A stretch of DNA of 64,000 bases from CAG-217 sp963605415 (lineage in GTDB: Bacteria > Bacillota > Clostridia > Oscillospirales > Acutalibacteraceae), in the NCBI GenBank assembly GCA_963605415.1, contig CAVCUL010000002.1, forward strand, positions 182,176-246,175, in the 5' to 3' direction. Numbering within the stretch: the first letter of the stretch is position 1; each line of letters starts with the position of its first letter. Positions 25,521-35,000 of this stretch are shown piece by piece. Made by a program: the position numbers and the translations under genes. The notes beneath the pieces are model-generated. The model made no database searches, had not been told where the DNA came from, and saw nothing but the letters and a program-made list of their open reading frames with translations.

Positions 25521-25562
25521 AAAAGAGCCAGGGGAACCGTTATCGGTTCTCGTGGCTCTTTT
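25521..25562 (+). terminator. Terminator after XRE regulator
   Basis: AAAAGAGCCA / TGGCTCTTTT outer stem with an inner GAACCG / CGGTTC stem; probably serves convergent tatD as well. Confidence 0.85.
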
Positions 25563-25569
25563 CTTGCTT

Positions 25570-26352
25570 TCACAGATTGTATAGCATCCGGGCATTTTCA
25601 GCTGTTTGGCACAGTACCTGTTGGGCAGACAGCCCCAGCACCTCCCCAATGCGCGCGGCAATGTGGGGGATCAGGGCGGAGTTGTTGCGCTGCCCGCGGC
25701 AAGGCTCCGGCGCCAGGTAAGGGCAGTCCGTCTCCAGCACCAGGCGCTCCAAGGGGATCGTTTCCACTACCTCCAGCGCTTTGCGGGCGTTCTTAAAGGT
25801 GGCCACGCCGTTCAGGCCGATGTACATACCCAGTTTGATGATCTCCTTTGCCATTTCCTTGCTGCCGGAGAAGCAGTGCACCACCCCTTTGGGCTGCAAG
25901 GCTTGCAGCAGCTCCAGGGTGTCGCCGTGGGCCTCCCGGTCGTGGACGATAACGGGCTTGTCCAGTTCCTTTGCAAGCAGGATCTGGCGGCGGAAAAAGG
26001 CCGTTTGGGTGTCTTTATCGCTAGTCATCCAGTGGTAGTCCAGGCCGATTTCGCCCACCGCCACGCACTTGGGGTCTGCCAGCAGCGGCCACAGGCGCTC
26101 TATGTTCTCTAAAGCGGCGCCTTCCAAGTTCTCCGGGTGGAACCCGGCGGCAAAGTAAAACCAGGGGTATCGGCGGCTCAGCGCCTGATTTTGCAGGGAG
26201 GAGGGCAGGTCGCAGCCGCAGCTGACCACACCTACTACCCCCAGGTCCGGCAGTTGGCCCAGCAGTTCTTCCCGGTCCGGGTCAAATTGGGGGTCGTCAT
26301 AATGGGCGTGGGTGTCAAAAATCGGAGCGTTTTCAATCGGAGTGTTTTCCAT
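25570..26352 (-). CDS. tatD: TatD-family metal-dependent deoxyribonuclease
   Basis: 260-aa TIM-barrel hydrolase. Metal-binding motifs in order: FDTHAHYDD (HxH, residues 12-18), GEIGLDYHW (Glu, about 98), PVIVHDREAH (His, about 130), HCFSG (about 153) and LETDCPYLAPEP (Asp, about 205), with the terminal TAENARMLY. Family members are 3'-5' DNases with quality-control or repair roles. AAGGAA lies upstream of the ATG. It follows metG after a 62-nt gap that contains a hairpin, a common gene order in Firmicutes. The tatD-metG linkage supports both calls. Confidence 0.93.
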   Translation of the reverse strand: MENTPIENAPIFDTHAHYDDPQFDPDREELLGQLPDLGVVGVVSCGCDLPSSLQNQALSRRYPWFYFAAGFHPENLEGAALENIERLWPLLADPKCVAVGEIGLDYHWMTSDKDTQTAFFRRQILLAKELDKPVIVHDREAHGDTLELLQALQPKGVVHCFSGSKEMAKEIIKLGMYIGLNGVATFKNARKALEVVETIPLERLVLETDCPYLAPEPCRGQRNNSALIPHIAARIGEVLGLSAQQVLCQTAENARMLYNL

Positions 26353-26371
26353 AAATCGAATTCCTTTATAA

Positions 26372-26407
26372 AAAAGAGCGACCGGTCCGCAGACTGCTCG
26401 CTCTTTT
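26372..26407. terminator. Hairpin between metG and tatD
   Basis: Perfect 10-bp stem AAAAGAGCGA / TCGCTCTTTT. On the minus strand it ends in T and would reduce read-through from metG into tatD. Confidence 0.75.
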
Positions 26408-26414
26408 GTGTTTT

Positions 26415-28364
26415 TTAGCGGATCTTGGTGCCGGCGGGCATACCGTCCACAAACAGCACCTGCACATCATTTTCGCCTACATCGCCGGCCAGGAGCATAC
26501 CGTTGCTCATCTCGCCGCACAGCTTGGCAGGCTTTAAGTTGGCTACGATCACCACTTTTTTGCCGATCAGGTCCTCCGGCTTGTACCAGGGGGCAATGCC
26601 GCTGACGATCTGGCGGCTGCCGTCGCCGTCGTTCACTTGCAGCTTCAGCAGCTTTTTTGCCCGCTTAATAGGCGCGCAGTCGGTGATCTCTGCCACCCGC
26701 AGCTCTACCTTGCTAAAGTCGTCAAAGGCGATCTGGGCCACGCCGGGCACTTCTGCCTTGGGCTGCTGGGCAGCGGTGGCCTTTTCCATTTGCGCTTTAA
26801 TTAAAGCGTTCAGTTCATCGATCTCCTTGTCCGTGTCAATGCGGGGGAACAGGGCGTCGCCCTTGTGCACCGTTACATTGGCAGGCAACACGCCGAACTT
26901 GGCGGCGTTCTCATAGGTGATCAGGTCCTCTGCAGCACCGATCTGTGCCCAGGCCTTGGGCATAGAGGTGGGCATAAAGCAGGACAGCAGGGTGGTGGTG
27001 ATCCGGATCACTTCCAGCAGGTTGTACAGCACGCTGGCCAGCCGGGCCTTGCGGCTCTCGTCCTTGCCCAGGATCCAGGGGGTGGTCTCGTCGATATATT
27101 TGTTGGCTCTGGAGATCACCTTAAAGATCTCTGCCAGGGCGTTGTTCAGCTGGGTCTCGTCCATATAGGCGGCCACTTTGTCCCGCAGTTCCAGCGCCGG
27201 GTCGATCAGCGAAGCGTCCAGTTCTTCGTCTGCCTCTCTGCATTCCGGCAGGGTGCCGCCAAAGTATTTTTCCGCCATAGCCACGGTACGGGACACCAGG
27301 TTGCCCAGATCGTTGGCCAGATCTGCGTTAATGCGGTTGATCATAATTTCGTTAGAGAAGGAGCTATCTGCGCCAAGTGCCATCTCCCGCAAAATGTGGT
27401 AGCGAATGGCGTCTGCGCCGTAGCGCTCACCCAGCACCAGCGGGTCTACCACATTGCCGATGGATTTGCTCATCTTTTGGCCGTTAAAGGTGATCCAGCC
27501 GTGCACAGCCAGGTGCTTGGGCAGCGGCAGATCCAGCGCCATCAGCATGGCGGGCCAAATAATGGCGTGAAAGCGCATAATGTCCTTTGCCACCATGTGT
27601 ACATCGGCGGGCCAATAGCGGTCAAAGTCGTCATATTTGTCATTCAGGTAGCCCAGAGCACTGATGTAGTTGGACAGAGCATCTACCCACACATAGACCA
27701 CATGGCCCGGGTCAAAGGTGACGGGAATGCCCCAGGTAAAGGAGGTGCGGGACACGCACAGATCCTCCAGACCGGGTTTGATGAAGTTATTGACCAGCTC
27801 TACCGCACGGCTCTTGGGCTGCAAATAATCTGTCTCCAGCAGCAGTTTTTCGATCCGGTCGGAAAAGGGGGATAGCTTAAAGAAATAGGCTTCCTCAGCG
27901 GCCTCGGTGACCTCACGGCCGCACTCCGGGCACTTGCCGTCTACCAACTGGCTCTCGGTCCAAAAGCTCTCACAGGGGGTGCAATATTTGCCCTTGTATT
28001 CGCCCTTGTAAATATAGCCTCGGTCATACAGCTCTTTAAAGATTTTTTGTACCGTCTCTACGTGGTAATCGTCAGTGGTGCGAATGTAGCGGTCATAGCT
28101 GATATTCATATAGGACCACAGCTTCTTAAAAATGGCCACAATCTCGTCCACATACGCTTTTGGAGTTACACCCTTCTCGGCGGCCTTTTGCTCAATTTTC
28201 AGCCCGTGCTCGTCCGTACCGGTGAGAAAGAGCACATCATATCCCTGCATCCGCCGAAAGCGGGCGATAGAGTCGCAGGCCACGGTGGTATAGCAGTGCC
28301 CAATGTGGGGATTGCCTGAGGGGTAATAAATGGGCGTGGTGATATAAAACTTTTCCTTATCCAT
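26415..28364 (-). CDS. metG: Methionyl-tRNA synthetase
   Basis: 649-aa class I synthetase that charges tRNA-Met. HIGH motif variant PSGNPHIGHCYTT near residue 15; zinc-binding pair CTPC and CPEC around 128-148; KMSKS in GQKMSKSIGN near 300; anticodon-binding domain about 350-530; and a C-terminal Trbp111-like tRNA-binding domain (about 548-649) with VELRVAEI and LKPAKLCGEMSNGM. The start at 28364 has AAGGAGGCTCCT in front; an upstream reading to 28388 enters the spacer. It lies 10 nt after the lipoprotein gene and is probably transcribed with it and nagB. Confidence 0.97.
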   Translation of the reverse strand: MDKEKFYITTPIYYPSGNPHIGHCYTTVACDSIARFRRMQGYDVLFLTGTDEHGLKIEQKAAEKGVTPKAYVDEIVAIFKKLWSYMNISYDRYIRTTDDYHVETVQKIFKELYDRGYIYKGEYKGKYCTPCESFWTESQLVDGKCPECGREVTEAAEEAYFFKLSPFSDRIEKLLLETDYLQPKSRAVELVNNFIKPGLEDLCVSRTSFTWGIPVTFDPGHVVYVWVDALSNYISALGYLNDKYDDFDRYWPADVHMVAKDIMRFHAIIWPAMLMALDLPLPKHLAVHGWITFNGQKMSKSIGNVVDPLVLGERYGADAIRYHILREMALGADSSFSNEIMINRINADLANDLGNLVSRTVAMAEKYFGGTLPECREADEELDASLIDPALELRDKVAAYMDETQLNNALAEIFKVISRANKYIDETTPWILGKDESRKARLASVLYNLLEVIRITTTLLSCFMPTSMPKAWAQIGAAEDLITYENAAKFGVLPANVTVHKGDALFPRIDTDKEIDELNALIKAQMEKATAAQQPKAEVPGVAQIAFDDFSKVELRVAEITDCAPIKRAKKLLKLQVNDGDGSRQIVSGIAPWYKPEDLIGKKVVIVANLKPAKLCGEMSNGMLLAGDVGENDVQVLFVDGMPAGTKIR

Positions 28365-28374
28365 AGGAGCCTCC

Positions 28375-28833
28375 TTATACAAATACATTGAAGTTGGCCG
28401 TCGCGCCGTCCTTGGTGCGGGTCTCTACCGCATCGCCGGTTTGCATGTCGACTTTGACGGAGGCGTACTTCTTGTTGTTCTTATACACGGCAAAATAGTA
28501 GTCATTGCCTTCGGACACGGTGCCGTTTACATCGTAGCCCTTGCCGTAGTAGTTGGTCAGGGCGTCCAGTGCCTGGTTGACGGTGTAGGTACTTCCACTA
28601 TCTTCTTTTGCCTTTTTGGTGGTGTTTGTTGTCGATTTGGTCGTGGTTTCGGCAGTGGTATCGGTTGTGCTTTCCGGCGCCGTCGTGTCTGCCACCGTGA
28701 CAGCGGGTTGGGTAGATACTGTGATCGGTGCGGTGGTGGCCTCCTCCCGGGTGGCCTTGGTGCAGCCAAACAGCCCGGCGGTGGTTATGCAACACATGGC
28801 CAGCGCCAGCGCCGCTTTGATCCCTTTATTCAT
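28375..28833 (-). CDS. Lipoprotein with Thr-rich linker and PepSY-like domain
   Basis: 152-aa exported protein. The signal sequence ends in the lipobox AGLFGC, so Cys at about residue 24 would be lipidated. Residues about 25-75 are a Thr/Ala/Pro linker with TTTKSTTNTTKK, and the last 75 residues look like a PepSY domain (VNQALDALTNYYGKGYDV, then YASVKVDMQTGDAVETR). PepSY units often bind or inhibit proteases or sense the wall. I start at the ATG at 28833 rather than the earlier in-frame GTG/ATG codons because of AGGTGAT upstream. Sits between nagB and metG, which gives no clear functional hint. Confidence 0.8.
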   Translation of the reverse strand: MNKGIKAALALAMCCITTAGLFGCTKATREEATTAPITVSTQPAVTVADTTAPESTTDTTAETTTKSTTNTTKKAKEDSGSTYTVNQALDALTNYYGKGYDVNGTVSEGNDYYFAVYKNNKKYASVKVDMQTGDAVETRTKDGATANFNVFV

Positions 28834-28855
28834 ATCATCACCTGATTTCAAAATG

Positions 28856-29581
28856 TTACAGCAGGGAGGCGGCGCCCCGATCCAGCATCAGCGTTACATC
28901 CGTATGGAACTGCAACACAGAGGCAGGACAAGCGGGGGTCACATTGCCGGAGATTACCTGCTTGATGGCTTTGGCCTTGTGCTCGCCCAGGGCGATAATG
29001 AGAATGCGCTTAGCCTGCATAATGGAGCCGATCCCCATGGTCAGCGCCTGGGTCGGAACCTCCTCAATGGTGTTAAAGAAACGGCTGTTGTCCTGAATGG
29101 TGCTTTCCTTGAGAGAGACCACATGGGTCCACCGCTGGAAAGAATCGCTGGGCTCGTTAAAGGCAATGTGGCCGTTAGAGCCGATACCCAGTAGCTGAAT
29201 ATCAATGCCGCCTGCGGCGCGAATGCTTTTCTCATACTGCTTACATTCGGTCTCTAAGTCCGCTGCGTTGCCGTCCAGGAAGTGAATGCGCTCCTCCGGG
29301 ATATTGATGTGATCAAACAGATTTTCGTGCATAAAGGAGTGGTAAGAGTTTTTGTCTGCCACATCCAGCTTGCAGTATTCGTCCAGGTTAAAGGTGGTCA
29401 CCCGGGAGAAGTCCACAGCCCCCTGCTCATACAGCCGGATCATGTGATTGTAAGGCTTCAGCGGGGTGGAGCCGGTGGCAAGACCCAGTACAGAGTCGGG
29501 CTTTGCCAGCACCTGGCCGCACATATAGTTACCGGCTGCAATGCCGATCTGTTCTTCCGTATCGTAAATCAGTACATTCAT
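28856..29581 (-). CDS. nagB: Glucosamine-6-phosphate deaminase
   Basis: Converts glucosamine-6-phosphate to fructose-6-phosphate and ammonia, the last step of amino-sugar use. 241 aa, the length of the shorter Gram-positive NagB. Motifs: LGLATGSTPLKPY (phosphate binding, about 33-45), NLDEYCKL (about 65-72), GIGSNGHIAFNEP (about 130-142, with the ring-opening His) and ALGEHKA near 196. GAGGAAACAAT precedes the ATG and a promoter is 40 nt upstream. No nagA is in the window. Recycling of wall or mucin GlcNAc is a reasonable inference beside the glucosaminidase and glycosidases. Confidence 0.95.
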   Translation of the reverse strand: MNVLIYDTEEQIGIAAGNYMCGQVLAKPDSVLGLATGSTPLKPYNHMIRLYEQGAVDFSRVTTFNLDEYCKLDVADKNSYHSFMHENLFDHINIPEERIHFLDGNAADLETECKQYEKSIRAAGGIDIQLLGIGSNGHIAFNEPSDSFQRWTHVVSLKESTIQDNSRFFNTIEEVPTQALTMGIGSIMQAKRILIIALGEHKAKAIKQVISGNVTPACPASVLQFHTDVTLMLDRGAASLL

Positions 29582-29619
29582 ATTGTTTCCTCGCTCTTAA
29601 TTTTAAGAATATGTCCTAT

Positions 29620-29647
29620 ATTATATACGATTTGGCGGCAATGTCAA
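29620..29647 (-). promoter_or_regulatory. Promoter of nagB-lipoprotein-metG
   Basis: On the minus strand TTGACA (29642-29647), 16-nt spacer, TATAAT (29620-29625). The -35 box overlaps the last bases of the VanZ-like gene. Confidence 0.75.
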
Positions 29648-30105
29648 ATCCCGGTGCGCCGCTTGGCGCGGTGCCGCAGCCAAAGCCAGATCAGTACCCC
29701 GGCGCACAGCAGCCCCAGCATCGCCCCGGCAGTATCAATAGCCCAGTCCACTGCCTGGCAGGAGCGGCCGGGCACAAAGCGTTGGTGCACCTCGTCCGAC
29801 ACTGCATAAAGACTGGCAATGGGCAGGCTCGCCGCCGTGTATTTTGCACTCCAAGTGGCAGCGCAGGCAAAACTCAGCAGCAGGCAAAGTCCGGTATATT
29901 CCAAAAAGTGGGCGGACTTGCGCACCAAAAAGTCTGTGAGCCATCCGTCGCCCAGCAGGCGGGTGAGCCAGGCCAGTACGGCGCCGCTCTCTCGGCTGGA
30001 TTGGTCCGCCGTGCGGGAGGACAGGTAGAAGATCACGCCCATACACACCGCGCTGAGCACCCAAAAGACCGCAGCGTACCGCTTATTCTCTGACTGCTTC
30101 AACAA
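29644..30105 (-). CDS. VanZ-like membrane protein, TTG start
   Basis: 153-aa membrane protein of the VanZ family, named after a teicoplanin-resistance accessory gene but widespread and mostly of unknown role. Pattern: FYLSSRTADQSS after the first helix (about residue 32), VRKSAHFLEYTGL (about 65), SDEVHQRFVPGRSCQAVDWAID (about 108-128, read in two pieces SDEVHQRFVPGR and VDWAIDTAG), and a last helix. I choose a TTG at 30105 because GGAGGG ends 6 nt upstream; the longer GTG start at 30150 would have no such box. It overlaps the binding-protein gene by 23 nt and is probably coupled to it. Confidence 0.8.
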   Translation of the reverse strand: MLKQSENKRYAAVFWVLSAVCMGVIFYLSSRTADQSSRESGAVLAWLTRLLGDGWLTDFLVRKSAHFLEYTGLCLLLSFACAATWSAKYTAASLPIASLYAVSDEVHQRFVPGRSCQAVDWAIDTAGAMLGLLCAGVLIWLWLRHRAKRRTGI

Positions 30106-31726
30106 AAGAGACCCTCCCACTGCCTGGATGGAACTGTATGCCGCTGACACCTTTAGCCATCACATAGTAGGCAGATTCATAGAATACCGGCAGTACGGCA
30201 CCGGTTTGGATCAGTGCCTGCTCACAGTCCCGGCAGGCGGCGGTGGCCGTACCGGCCGTGGCGTTTTTGGCCACCGTCAATGCGCGATTGATTTTATTAC
30301 TTTGCAGGTTCATATAGTTGGTGGAGATCAGATCGGACAGAAAGGTCACCGGACTTTGACTGGCAGCCTCTATGGGATAGAGGGCAATGTCATAGGTGCC
30401 GGCGGCCATTTGGGTTTCCATCTCCGCTTTGGTCATGGTTTCGATTTTCAGTGAAAAGGCAATGCTGTCGCCGTTACCGTAGGTGGTGACAGAACCCAGA
30501 CTGCTTTGTACGCCCTGTACCAGTGCCTTGGCGTAGGCATCCATTTCCTCAGTGGTAATGACCGTCAGTGCTACGGTGGTCAGTCCGGTTTCCGACAGCC
30601 CCTCTTTCCACAGGGTTTGGGCGCGGTCCGCATCTCGCGCAGGCACCAGACTGCTTTTTGCGGTGGTAACGGTGTCTCCGTCCACCGTAGTGCTGGGCGG
30701 GGTAATGCCGGTGGCCGCCTGCAGGTACTTGCTGTTTTTGGTATCCGGCGCGGACAGGCTCAGACAAATGGCCCGGCGCATTTTTTCACTGGATAGGCTG
30801 CCTTGATTGGTATTAAGTAAAAATGCCCAAGTGGTGTTGGCATAGGGCGTGGCGTTCAGATCGTCCTGCTTTTTCAGGGCACCGTACTCGCTGCCGGTGA
30901 GAAAAGCGGCGTCATAATAGCCACTTTCCAGTTTGTCCGGCACCTTGCTGTTTTCGTCCTTGATATTTAAGGTAATGTTATCCACTTTGGTGGGATTGAC
31001 ACCTTTGTAGTCCTGATTTTTGTCCAATGTATAGGAAGTATCCAGCTGTGTTTCCACATAGAATTGGCCGTTAAAGAGGGAATATTCTGTGCCCAGCCCA
31101 TATCGTCCCTTGGTGGCGGTAAAGAATTCCTTGTTGCAGGGCATGGCTGCCGCACTGGACAAGGCAGTAAAGAATTCTGCGTCCGGGGTGCGCAGAGTGA
31201 TCACCAGTGTGTAATCATCAGTGGCTTTCACTTGCAGAGCAGAGGCGCTTTTTTGCTTATTATACACCTGCTGGGCACCGGCAATGCCGGACAGGGAAGG
31301 GTACAGGGGACAGGCGGTTTGCGGCGACACGGCGCGCTGGAGGGCAAAGACAAAGTCGTGGGCAGTAATGTCCGGGTTCCAGTTCTTGCCCATGCGCTCT
31401 GTTACTGCGTCTGTCAGGTGCCATTTCAGTCCCTGGCGCAGGTGAAAGGTGTAGGTCTTTTGGTCGGTGCTTACCGTCCAGTCTGCAGCCACAGCGGGCT
31501 TCACTGTGCCGTCGTCCTCCACACGCACCAGTCCCTCGTAGCAGTTTTCCGCGATCAGATACTCGTCCTGGGTGGCGGCGACCTGGGGATCAAAGCTGGT
31601 GATGTCACCGGTGATGGGGTAGATAATATCCAGCTGCTTGTCTCGACTGTTGCAGCCGGTAAATACGGCGCACAGCAAAGCAGCACACAGCAGCAGTGAG
31701 AAGATACGCTTACAGTTTTGTTTCAT
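30083..31726 (-). CDS. Oligopeptide/nickel-type ABC substrate-binding lipoprotein (family 5)
   Basis: 547-aa extracytoplasmic binding protein of the OppA/DppA family. Signal peptide with lipobox AVFTGC (lipid-bearing Cys at about residue 25). The family pattern starts at DIIYPITGDITSFDPQVAA, followed by YEGLVRVEDDGTVKPAVAADW, split here as YEGLVRVEDDG and KPAVAADWTVS, and TYTFHLRQGLKWH. No permease or ATPase genes accompany it, so it either serves a transporter encoded elsewhere or has another role. CTGGAG lies upstream of the ATG at 31726; the reading to 31786 covers the promoter and is rejected. Confidence 0.87.
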   Translation of the reverse strand: MKQNCKRIFSLLLCAALLCAVFTGCNSRDKQLDIIYPITGDITSFDPQVAATQDEYLIAENCYEGLVRVEDDGTVKPAVAADWTVSTDQKTYTFHLRQGLKWHLTDAVTERMGKNWNPDITAHDFVFALQRAVSPQTACPLYPSLSGIAGAQQVYNKQKSASALQVKATDDYTLVITLRTPDAEFFTALSSAAAMPCNKEFFTATKGRYGLGTEYSLFNGQFYVETQLDTSYTLDKNQDYKGVNPTKVDNITLNIKDENSKVPDKLESGYYDAAFLTGSEYGALKKQDDLNATPYANTTWAFLLNTNQGSLSSEKMRRAICLSLSAPDTKNSKYLQAATGITPPSTTVDGDTVTTAKSSLVPARDADRAQTLWKEGLSETGLTTVALTVITTEEMDAYAKALVQGVQSSLGSVTTYGNGDSIAFSLKIETMTKAEMETQMAAGTYDIALYPIEAASQSPVTFLSDLISTNYMNLQSNKINRALTVAKNATAGTATAACRDCEQALIQTGAVLPVFYESAYYVMAKGVSGIQFHPGSGRVSFVEAVRE

Positions 31727-31756
31727 GGTTCGCTCCAGTCGGTTTTCTTGCCGTCT

Positions 31757-31786
31757 ATTATACCATAAGGGGAGAGAAGAAATCAA
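31757..31786 (-). promoter_or_regulatory. Promoter of the binding-protein/VanZ genes
   Basis: On the minus strand TTGATT (31781-31786), 18-nt spacer, TATAAT (31757-31762), about 30 nt before the ATG. Confidence 0.72.
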
Positions 31787-31911
31787 TTTTTAGGGCTCCG
31801 ATTTGTAGAAATTTTTGAAAAATTCTTGTGCATAATGCCGAAAAACAAGAAGCACGAGGCGGCGTGTATCAAAAAGTTTTTTCATTTGTTGGATTTATAT
31901 AAAAATAATTG

Positions 31912-31940
31912 TTGACTTTCCGGGTTTGTTCGTCTATATT
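31912..31940 (+). promoter_or_regulatory. Promoter of rpoBC
   Basis: TTGACT (31912-31917), 17-nt spacer, TATATT (31935-31940), leaving a leader of about 135 nt before rpoB. The 357-nt gap 31727-32083 holds this and the divergent promoter; the remainder is A/T-rich with no gene. rplJ/rplL, which often precede rpoB, are absent here. Confidence 0.75.
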
Positions 31941-32083
31941 ATATGCACGATTAAAATGGAAATTTATGCGCACGCGTATGTAGTGTCCTTTGGCCGACAA
32001 AGCGAAATCTTTGGTCTGCGACAGCGGCACAGTGCTGAATTTCGACTTTTTTCAGAGCAAAAAAAGATTGGAGTGACCCCTTT

Positions 32084-35000
32084 ATGTTGAACGTGAAAGA
32101 CGTGCAGCTGGGTACCACAACACGAAAGAGTTTTGCGAAGATCAATGAGGTAATGCAAATGCCTAACCTCATTGAAGTGCAGAAGAAATCGTACCAGTGG
32201 TTCCTGGACGAAGGTTTGGAAGAGGTGTTCCGCGACATTGGTTCCATCACGGATTATACAGGCAATCTGGTGCTGGACTTTATCGACTACACCATGGACG
32301 AGGACCCCAAGTACACCATTGCCCAGTGTAAGGCGAGAGATGTGACTTATGCCAAACCCCTCAAGGTCCGCGCCCGCTTGCAGAACAAAGAGACCGGCGA
32401 GGTGAAGGAGAACATCATCTTCATGGGTGACTTTCCGCTGATGACGGACGCCGGCACCTTTGTGATCAACGGTGCGGAGCGCTGCATTGTGTCTCAGCTG
32501 GTGCGTTCCCCCGGTGTGTATTACCATATGGACCATGACAAGACCGGTAAGGAGCTGTACACCAACACCGTGATCCCCAACCGGGGCGCATGGCTGGAGT
32601 ATGAGACCGACGCCAACGACCTGTTCTATGTGCGCATTGATAAAAACCGTAAGATCTTTATCACCACTTTCCTGCGTGCGCTGGGTCTGGGTCTGGATCA
32701 TGAGATCATTGACTATTTCGGCGAGGACGAACGCCTGGTGGCCACCATTGAGAAGGACACCACCAAGAACCAGGAGGAGGCGCTCCTGGAGGTGTACAAG
32801 CGTTTGCGTCCCGGCGAGCCGCCTACTTTGGAGACGGCACAGGCCCACTTGGACGGCCTGTTCTTTGACCCGCACCGGTACGATCTGTCCCGGGTGGGTC
32901 GCTACAAGTACAACAAGAAGCTGGGTATGGCTGACCGCCTGAACGGCCAGATCCTGGCAGAACCGGTGATTTCTCCCCAGGGCGAGTTCCTGGCAGACGC
33001 CGGAGAGAAGATCGACAAGATCAAGGCCATGGAGATCGAGGATGCAGGTGTTATGTTTGCATTCGTCGATGTGGACGGCAACAAGGTAAAAGTCGTGTCC
33101 AACGGCATGGTGGATATTAAGAAATATGTGGACTTTGACTGCACCCCCCTGGGTATCCGCGAGAAGGTCAGCTATGCTGTCCTGGCAGAGATCCTGGAGA
33201 AGTGCGGCGATGATGAAGAGGCACTGAAAGAGGAGATCCGCATTAAGCAGGACGACCTGGTGCCCAAGCACATTACCACAGACGATATTTTTGCTACCGT
33301 GTCTTACCTCTGCAACCTGGCTTGCGGCGTAGGCACCACGGACGACATTGACCACCTGGGCAACCGTCGTATCCGTGCGGTAGGCGAGCTGCTGCAAAAC
33401 CAGTTCCGTATCGGCTTTACCCGTATGGAGCGTGTTATTCGTGAGCGTATGACCCTGCAGGCGCAGGACGATGAGGACGCCATTACTCCCCAGGCGCTGA
33501 TCAACATTCGCCCGGTGGTGGCTGCCATTCGTGAGTTCTTCGGCTCCTCTCCGCTGTCCCAGTTTATGGACCAGAATAACCCCCTGGCTGAGCTGACCCA
33601 TAAGCGCCGTCTGTCCGCACTGGGCCCCGGCGGTTTGTCCCGTGACCGTGCCGGGTTTGAGGTGCGAGATGTACACTACACCCATTACGGCAGAATGTGT
33701 CCCATTGAGACCCCCGAGGGTCCCAACATCGGCCTGATCTCTTACCTGGCTTGCTACAGCCGCCTGAACGAGTACGGCTTCATTGAGGCACCGTACCGTA
33801 AGGTAGATAAAGAGACCGGTGTGGTCACCGACGAGGTGGTCTATATGACCGCCGATGTGGAGGATGAATTCGTTGTGGCCCAGGCCAATGAGCCCCTGGA
33901 CGAGGAAGGCCACTTCACCAACCGCCGCGTGACCTGTCGTCACCGGGATGAGTTCCTGACTTTGCCACCGGAGCGGGTGGACTACATGGATGTATCCCCC
34001 AAGATGGTTGTGTCCGTAGCTACCGCTATGATTCCGTTCCTGGAGAACGACGACGCCAACCGTGCACTGATGGGCGCCAACATGCAGCGCCAGGCTGTGC
34101 CGCTGCTGAAGACCGAGGCCCCGGTTGTGGGTACCGGTATGGAGTACAAGGCAGCTTACGACTCCGGCGTGGTGGTGATCGCCAAGCGTGGCGGCACCGT
34201 ATGCGCCGTAGACGCCCGTACCATTGATATTAAGACTGCTTCCGGCGAGATCGATCATTATGAGCTGGTGAAGTTCAGCGGCTCCAACCAGGGCACCTGC
34301 ATTAACCAGCGGCCCATCGTCTCCCTGCACCAGCAGGTAGAGGACGGCCAGGTGATCGCCGACGGTCCTGCCACCTGCAACGGTGAGGTCTCCCTGGGTA
34401 AGAACGCCCTGATCGGCTTTATGACCTGGGAGGGCTACAACTACGAGGACGCCGTACTGATCAACGAGAAGATTGTGCGGGACGATGTTTATACTTCCAT
34501 TCATATTGAGGAGCATGAGGTAGAGTCCAGAGACACCAAGCTGGGCCCGGAGGAGATCACCCGCGACATTCCCAATGTGGGTGAGGATGCGCTGAAAGAC
34601 CTGGACCAGGACGGCATTATCCGCATTGGTGCCGAGGTTCACAGCGGTGATATTCTGGTGGGTAAAGTGACCCCCAAGGGTGAGACGGAGCTGACCGCAG
34701 AGGAGCGGCTGCTGCGTGCCATCTTCGGCGAGAAGGCCCGCGAGGTGCGTGACACCTCCATGCGTGTGCCCCACGGCGAGTACGGTATTGTGGTGGATGT
34801 TAAGGTATTCACCCGCGCCAACAGCGACGAGATGAGCCCCGGCGTGAACAAAGTGGTTCGTGTTTACATTGCCCAAAAGCGTAAGATCCAGGCCGGTGAT
34901 AAGATGGCCGGTCGTCACGGTAACAAGGGCGTTGTGTCCCGGGTACTGCCCCAGGAGGATATGCCGTTCCTGCCGGACGGTCGCCCGCTGGATATTGTAC

